A stretch of DNA of 64,000 bases from Desulfobulbus alkaliphilus. Its GTDB lineage: Bacteria; Desulfobacterota; Desulfobulbia; Desulfobulbales; Desulfobulbaceae. Shown piece by piece: positions 58,561 through 64,000 of this stretch; positions within the stretch are counted from its first letter, which is position 1; the number at the start of each line of letters is the position of its first letter. A model generated the notes under the pieces. That model saw only the letters and a program-made list of their open reading frames with translations, made no database searches and was not told the DNA's origin. Made by a program: the position numbers and the translations under genes. The stretch covers positions 166,263 to 230,262 of the forward strand of contig NZ_JAFFQC010000001.1 in assembly GCF_016918545.1 (NCBI RefSeq), in the 5' to 3' direction.

Positions 58561-60263
58561 TCAGGATTGCGAGGGTGTCTCGATCAGGTTGAATTTTTTG
58601 ATTCGCCGGTAGAGGGTGACGCGATCAATCCCCAATAAACGGGCGGCCTTGGCTTTGTTCCAGGCGGTTTTGTTCAGAGCCGCCAACGTTTCGCCGGGAT
58701 CAACCTCCTTGCCCTTTGTGGAAGAACGCCGCATTCCTGGAACCCTCATGAAGTCCGGCGGCAAATGGTCATAGGTGATGATGTTCTGATTGCACAGGAC
58801 AAAGGCATGTTCCATGGTATGTTCGAGTTCGCGGACATTGCCCGGCCAGGGGTACCTGGAAAAGGCCTTGAGGACGTCGGCGGAGACGCCGGCAATGTTT
58901 TTCTTGAATTTGGCATTGAACTTGGCGCGAAAGTGTTCAAGCAGCAGGGGGATGTCTTCGCGCCTGTCCCGTAAAGGGGGCAGCCTGATTTCCACCACCT
59001 TGAGCCGATAGTAGAAGTCTTCCCGCATTTCGCCCGACCCGACTTTCTCCTGGAGATTTCTGTTGGTGGCCGCAATCAAACGCACGTTCACCTTGGTGGA
59101 GGCCGAGCTGCCGACCCGCTCGAATTCGCTCTCTTCGAGGACACGCAGAAGCTTCACCTGGATCTTGGGGGAGATGTCGCCGATTTCATCGAAAAAGATG
59201 GTGCCGCCGTCCGCCCTGTGGAACCGGCCCTCGTTGTCGCGGATGGCACCGGTGAACGACCCTTTGGCGTGGCCGAAGAGTTCCGCTTCCAGGAGGTGTT
59301 CGGGCAGCGCCGAACAGTTGACCTTGACCAGCTGCTTGTGGCTGCGGTCGCCGGCAAGGTGCAAGGCCTCGGCCACCAGTTCTTTGCCCGTCCCGCTTTC
59401 CCCGGTAATCAGCACCGTGGTCTGTACGCCGGCCAGGGCTTTGATCAGGGAATAGACCTGCTGCATCGGCTCGCTTTTACCGATGATACGATGGAACTGC
59501 CGGTGTTCGGTCAGCTTTTTTTCCAGGCCGATCACTTGGGTGTCGTCATGGATTACCATCACGACCCCGGTGGTCTTTTTCCGGCTATCCAGAAGGGGAT
59601 AGGTCCGCACACTGACCACGCGGGAGTCCCGGTTCTTTTGTTGACATTCGACCCGGTCCATCTCGACCGGTTCGCCGCTCCTGATCGCCGCCTCGATAAT
59701 TTCTCCGCATCTACCCCCGCATCCTGCCGAGAGCGCGGCGAAGGGTTTACCGATATCGTCCGGGGAAAAGGTGCACAGGGACATGGCAGCCTCGTTGAGT
59801 GCACTCAGCACCGCCTCCTGGTCGACGGTGATGATCGCATCCCTGACGCTGCGGAAGATCGCCTCCAAGTTGTTGCGGTAACGCTCGTTTTCTTCATGAA
59901 GCGCCTTGAATTTGAGCGCCGTTCTGGTGACGCCCAGCAAGGATTCCTGGTTGACGGGTTTGGGGATATAGTCGAAGGCACCCAGCCGGATGGAATCGGT
60001 CGCGGTCTTGACTCCGGGGTCGCCGGTGATCATGATGACCGGGCAGCTCAGTCCCCGCGCCTTGATCTCGCGGAGGAGATCGATCCCCGTTCCATCCTCA
60101 AGAATGATGTCGGCAAAGACCAGGTCAAAGCTGGTCTCGCTTAAACAGGCCATGGCCTCGCCGCAGCTTGCCGCAGTGGCCACGATGTGCCCCGCCGCCC
60201 GGAGAAATCGCTCAAAAGTGAACCTGATCGATTCCTCATCGTCGATAACCAGAATCCGCGCAC

Positions 60264-60267
<4 letters not shown>
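58561..60267 (-). CDS. NtrC-family sigma-54-dependent response regulator with PAS domain
   Basis: This 568-residue protein has, in order, a receiver domain (1-120, phosphoacceptor Asp in VFADIILEDGTG and Lys in YIPKPV), a PAS domain (about 125-245), and an AAA+ sigma-54 activation domain (about 265-490). The AAA+ domain holds TGESGTGKELVAEALH as Walker A, the sigma-54 contact loop GSFTGA in place of GAFTGA, and GGTIFFDEIGDI as Walker B. A Fis-type DNA-binding domain ends the chain (AARLLGIDRVTLYRRIKKFN). It activates sigma-54 promoters when phosphorylated. Its start overlaps the kinase gene's stop by 4 bp, so they form a two-component pair. Confidence 0.93.
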
Positions 60268-62003
<1,736 letters not shown>

Positions 62004-62549
62004 AGATCGCTTGGCTCCCTGTCCTTATGATTGTTCCGGCAGGCCAACGGGCAGGCCGGTATGCCTGGCTCGAATATGTCCCCCCAAAAACCCATATTGT
62101 CTCTTGTCGTTTATTTAACATCAACGCTTAAAGCGTAGCGCTTTCCAGTCAAATAGCAACACTTTTATGCAACGCGCAACACTTTCGCTCTTACCAAAAA
62201 TGCCTCGCGCCCAAACGCTTAATCTAGATAACTTATCAATATACTGCCTTTTAATCAAATAATGAACCTGACTGGTATACCGGTATTGAATTTGCAAATA
62301 CAAACCATAGAGAGTGACGAACAGGCACCGGGGCCTTTTGCAGCAAACTCACTGATCGAAAACAATACCGTCAACTGACCAGTACCCATCCGGAAACGAT
62401 ATGTTTTGTTCTGAATCGAGGCGCGCCGGCGAATTAAACTGCAGGCATGTGTGAGTGTCACGAGGATTCGATTTCGATTTGACGGCGCAACAAATATTCA
62501 GGGAAATAGAAGCGTTTCTGACGAGCACTAACCAGGCAAGGATAAGACT
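62004..62549. other. Divergent intergenic region between two PAS kinase genes
   Basis: About 546 bp hold no supported gene. It is AT-richer than its surroundings, especially 62090-62290. A possible sigma-54 promoter with GG at 62282 and GC at 62294 (GGTATTGAATTTGCAA) has the right spacing of 10, but the -24 element is poor (CGGTAT in place of TGGCAC). Confidence 0.4.
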
Positions 62550-63935
62550 ATGGAGAATAAGAAGCACCAACCCGGCGACCTTTCCGCACTTCGTAAATGG
62601 GCGGAAGAAATCGCCCGCAGGAAAACGGTAGCCAAACCGGGAAACCTGGCGTTGCGATCATCCCAGGAAATTGAAGAAATGTTTCATGAGCTGCGGGTGT
62701 ATCAGATCGAGCTTGAAATACAGAACGAGGAACTGCGCCAGACCCAGATGGAGCTCGAAGCATCGCGGGCGCTTCTCGCCGATCTCTATGATTACGCCCC
62801 GGTGGGGTATATAACCGAGAACCAGGCGGGAGTCATTGTGGAGGCGAATCTTACCGTCACCACCCTGCTCAATATTCCCTGGAGTGAGCTGATCAGGATA
62901 CCGTTGAGCCGCTTCATTCTGCCCGAGGACCAGGATATTTATTATCGTCACCGCAAACAACTGCAGGAAACCAGGGCGCCCCAGGTGTGCGAGTTGCGGA
63001 TGCTGCGGTCCTCAATTTCTCCGTTCTGGGCACGACTGGAAGCGATTGCCGCACGTGACCATGCGGGCATGCCCCTCTACCGGGTCATCCTGAGCGATGT
63101 CACCGCTTACAAAAAGGCTGAGGAAGGACGGGAACGGCTGAAAAAGCAACTCGCTCAAATAGAGAAAATGGAATCAATTGAACGGCTGGCCGGAGGCGTT
63201 GCCAACGATTTCAACAATATGCTGGGCATCATTCTTGGCAATGCCGAAATGGCCTTGGACCATGTCGACCCGGAGCAGCCGTTTTTTGCCAATCTGCAGG
63301 AAATCGGCAAAGCGGTTGATCGCTCCGCCAACCTGACCTGGCAACTGCTCTCGTTTGCCCGCATGCAGACCGTGGCCACCGAAGGGCTCGATCTTAATGA
63401 AACCGTGGCAGTCATGATGGCGATGCTGCGGCGGGTCGCCGGCTCGGAAATCGATCTCGTCTGGATACCCGAGCCAGGGCTGTGGCCGGTCACGATGAAT
63501 GTACCCCAGATCGAACAGATCCTGGTCAACCTGTGCAGCAACGCCCGGGATGCGATCACGGGCCGTGGGCAAATAACCATCGAGGTAAAAAATACCCAAT
63601 GGAAAGCCGAAGACAACGTCAATCAAGCAGGCTTCCCCCTGAGCGAATATGTAATGATCACTGTCAGTGACAATGGGTACGGCATGGGGGGGAATGTCAT
63701 TGACAAGATGTTCGAACCATTTTTCACCACCAAAAAAAAGGGCCAGAGCGCAGGCTTAGGATTGGCGATCGTGCACGGCCTCGTCACACAAAACAATGGC
63801 TTCATCAACGTCTACAGCGAACCGGACCAGGGCACGACTTTCAATATCTACCTGCCCCGTCATGCAGCCACGGTGTTGATTCGCATCCCCAAAGCCGACA
63901 ATAATCTCAACTACGAGTACCACCGATACGAGTAA
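62550..63935 (+). CDS. PAS-domain histidine kinase-like protein with the phosphoacceptor His replaced
   Basis: This 461-residue protein has a coiled coil (QIELEIQNEELRQTQMELEA) like that of the kinase at 60264, then one PAS domain (about 85-195, DYAPVGYITENQAGVIVEAN). The kinase region aligns with hybrid kinases of the AHDFNN type, but the usual GGVAHDFNNML reads GGVANDFNNML here (codon AAC near 63202), so the phosphoacceptor His is Asn. The ATP-binding part looks complete: QIEQILVNLCSNARDAI, VSDNGYGMGGNVIDKMFEPF and QSAGLGLAIVHGLV. No receiver domain follows. It may be a pseudokinase that modulates the divergent two-component pair. Confidence 0.85.
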   Translation: MENKKHQPGDLSALRKWAEEIARRKTVAKPGNLALRSSQEIEEMFHELRVYQIELEIQNEELRQTQMELEASRALLADLYDYAPVGYITENQAGVIVEANLTVTTLLNIPWSELIRIPLSRFILPEDQDIYYRHRKQLQETRAPQVCELRMLRSSISPFWARLEAIAARDHAGMPLYRVILSDVTAYKKAEEGRERLKKQLAQIEKMESIERLAGGVANDFNNMLGIILGNAEMALDHVDPEQPFFANLQEIGKAVDRSANLTWQLLSFARMQTVATEGLDLNETVAVMMAMLRRVAGSEIDLVWIPEPGLWPVTMNVPQIEQILVNLCSNARDAITGRGQITIEVKNTQWKAEDNVNQAGFPLSEYVMITVSDNGYGMGGNVIDKMFEPFFTTKKKGQSAGLGLAIVHGLVTQNNGFINVYSEPDQGTTFNIYLPRHAATVLIRIPKADNNLNYEYHRYE

Positions 63936-63942
63936 GAGAAGC

Positions 63943-64000
63943 AGCCGGCTGGATTGATCCAGCCGGCTGTAGGGAAGTAGACAGCAGTCTACCGCACCGA
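63943..64000 (-). repeat. Repeat R5, copy 2, with a palindromic hairpin
   Basis: CAGCCGGCTGGAT and ATCCAGCCGGCTG form a perfect 13-bp stem with a TG centre (63942-63969), just after the kinase-like stop, so it may terminate that transcript. The bases after it (63957-64000) are the reverse complement of 47087-47130 with two mismatches. The repeat runs off the end of the window. Confidence 0.65.

Noticed and set aside
62281..62296. Sigma-54 promoter before the His-less kinase gene
   Set aside because: The GG/GC spacing fits, but the -24 element is poor and the site is about 255 bp from the start codon.

Overview
The window looks like a chromosomal segment of an anaerobic or microaerobic Desulfobacterota bacterium, most likely a Desulfobulbales-type sulfur or sulfate metaboliser. 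This is inferred from the gene content: indolepyruvate:ferredoxin oxidoreductase, a desulforedoxin-like mini-protein, multihaem c-type cytochromes, an arsenic module and many PAS/sigma-54 signalling genes in moderately GC-rich DNA. No rRNA, tRNA or CRISPR array was seen.

Layout. 1-1.3 kb is a graveyard of mobile-element fragments (RAYT transposase pieces, HNH nuclease, group II intron reverse transcriptase, IS4-type transposase). 1.3-5.0 kb holds an intact RAYT transposase flanked by inverted repeats, followed by a two-gene cassette: a GNAT-like/TraB fusion and a GNAT-like paralogue. 5.0-10.4 kb carries a flavodoxin-like protein, a Cys-rich mini-protein, uvsE, a chalcone-isomerase-like protein, a TVP38-type membrane protein, a SagB-type nitroreductase and an M28 peptidase. 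10.6-13.0 kb is minCDE on the minus strand. 13.3-17.4 kb is a divergent arsenic/metalloid module: thioredoxin-like protein, permease and arsR on the minus strand, VKOR-thioredoxin fusion and arsM on the plus strand, with two matching ArsR-type operators. 17.9-22.2 kb holds a thiolase, a PabB-PabC fusion and a DHH phosphoesterase. 22.4-27.1 kb is the three-gene operon for the osmoprotectant N-acetylglutaminylglutamine amide (NAGGN). 27.1-28.8 kb is a second RAYT transposase with REP hairpins. 28.8-40 kb holds rtcA, a brnTA toxin-antitoxin pair with a frameshifted brnT, two cytochromes, a Nudix hydrolase, SbtA/SbtB bicarbonate transport, purE-iorA-iorB, and an FMN-dependent 2-hydroxyacid oxidase with a DUF2294 protein. 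40-48 kb is a repeat-rich, rearranged zone with a complete IS1182-type element inside a phosphoketolase remnant, two identical sodB genes 5.27 kb apart, a broken sigma-54 activator, a Cache-domain protein and a DUF2254 protein. 48.8-57.6 kb is one very large cyclic beta-1,2-glucan synthase gene with a response regulator upstream. 58.5-64 kb holds an NtrC-type regulator with its PAS histidine kinase, then a divergent PAS kinase whose phosphoacceptor His is replaced by Asn.

Themes. Osmoadaptation (NAGGN, cyclic glucan), oxidative stress (two SODs), metalloid detoxification and signalling dominate. The most distinctive feature is non-coding. At least four families of dispersed repeats occur: a MITE-like element with two 218-bp copies and many deleted ones; the inverted repeats around RAYT-1; the REP hairpins around RAYT-2; and long hairpin and short mosaic repeats around the sodB duplication. 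They sit inside the min operon, in the ars divergent promoter region, at the start codon of the DUF2294 gene and next to many gene ends. The best candidate for an undescribed protein system is the GNAT-TraB/GNAT pair that follows the RAYT element.
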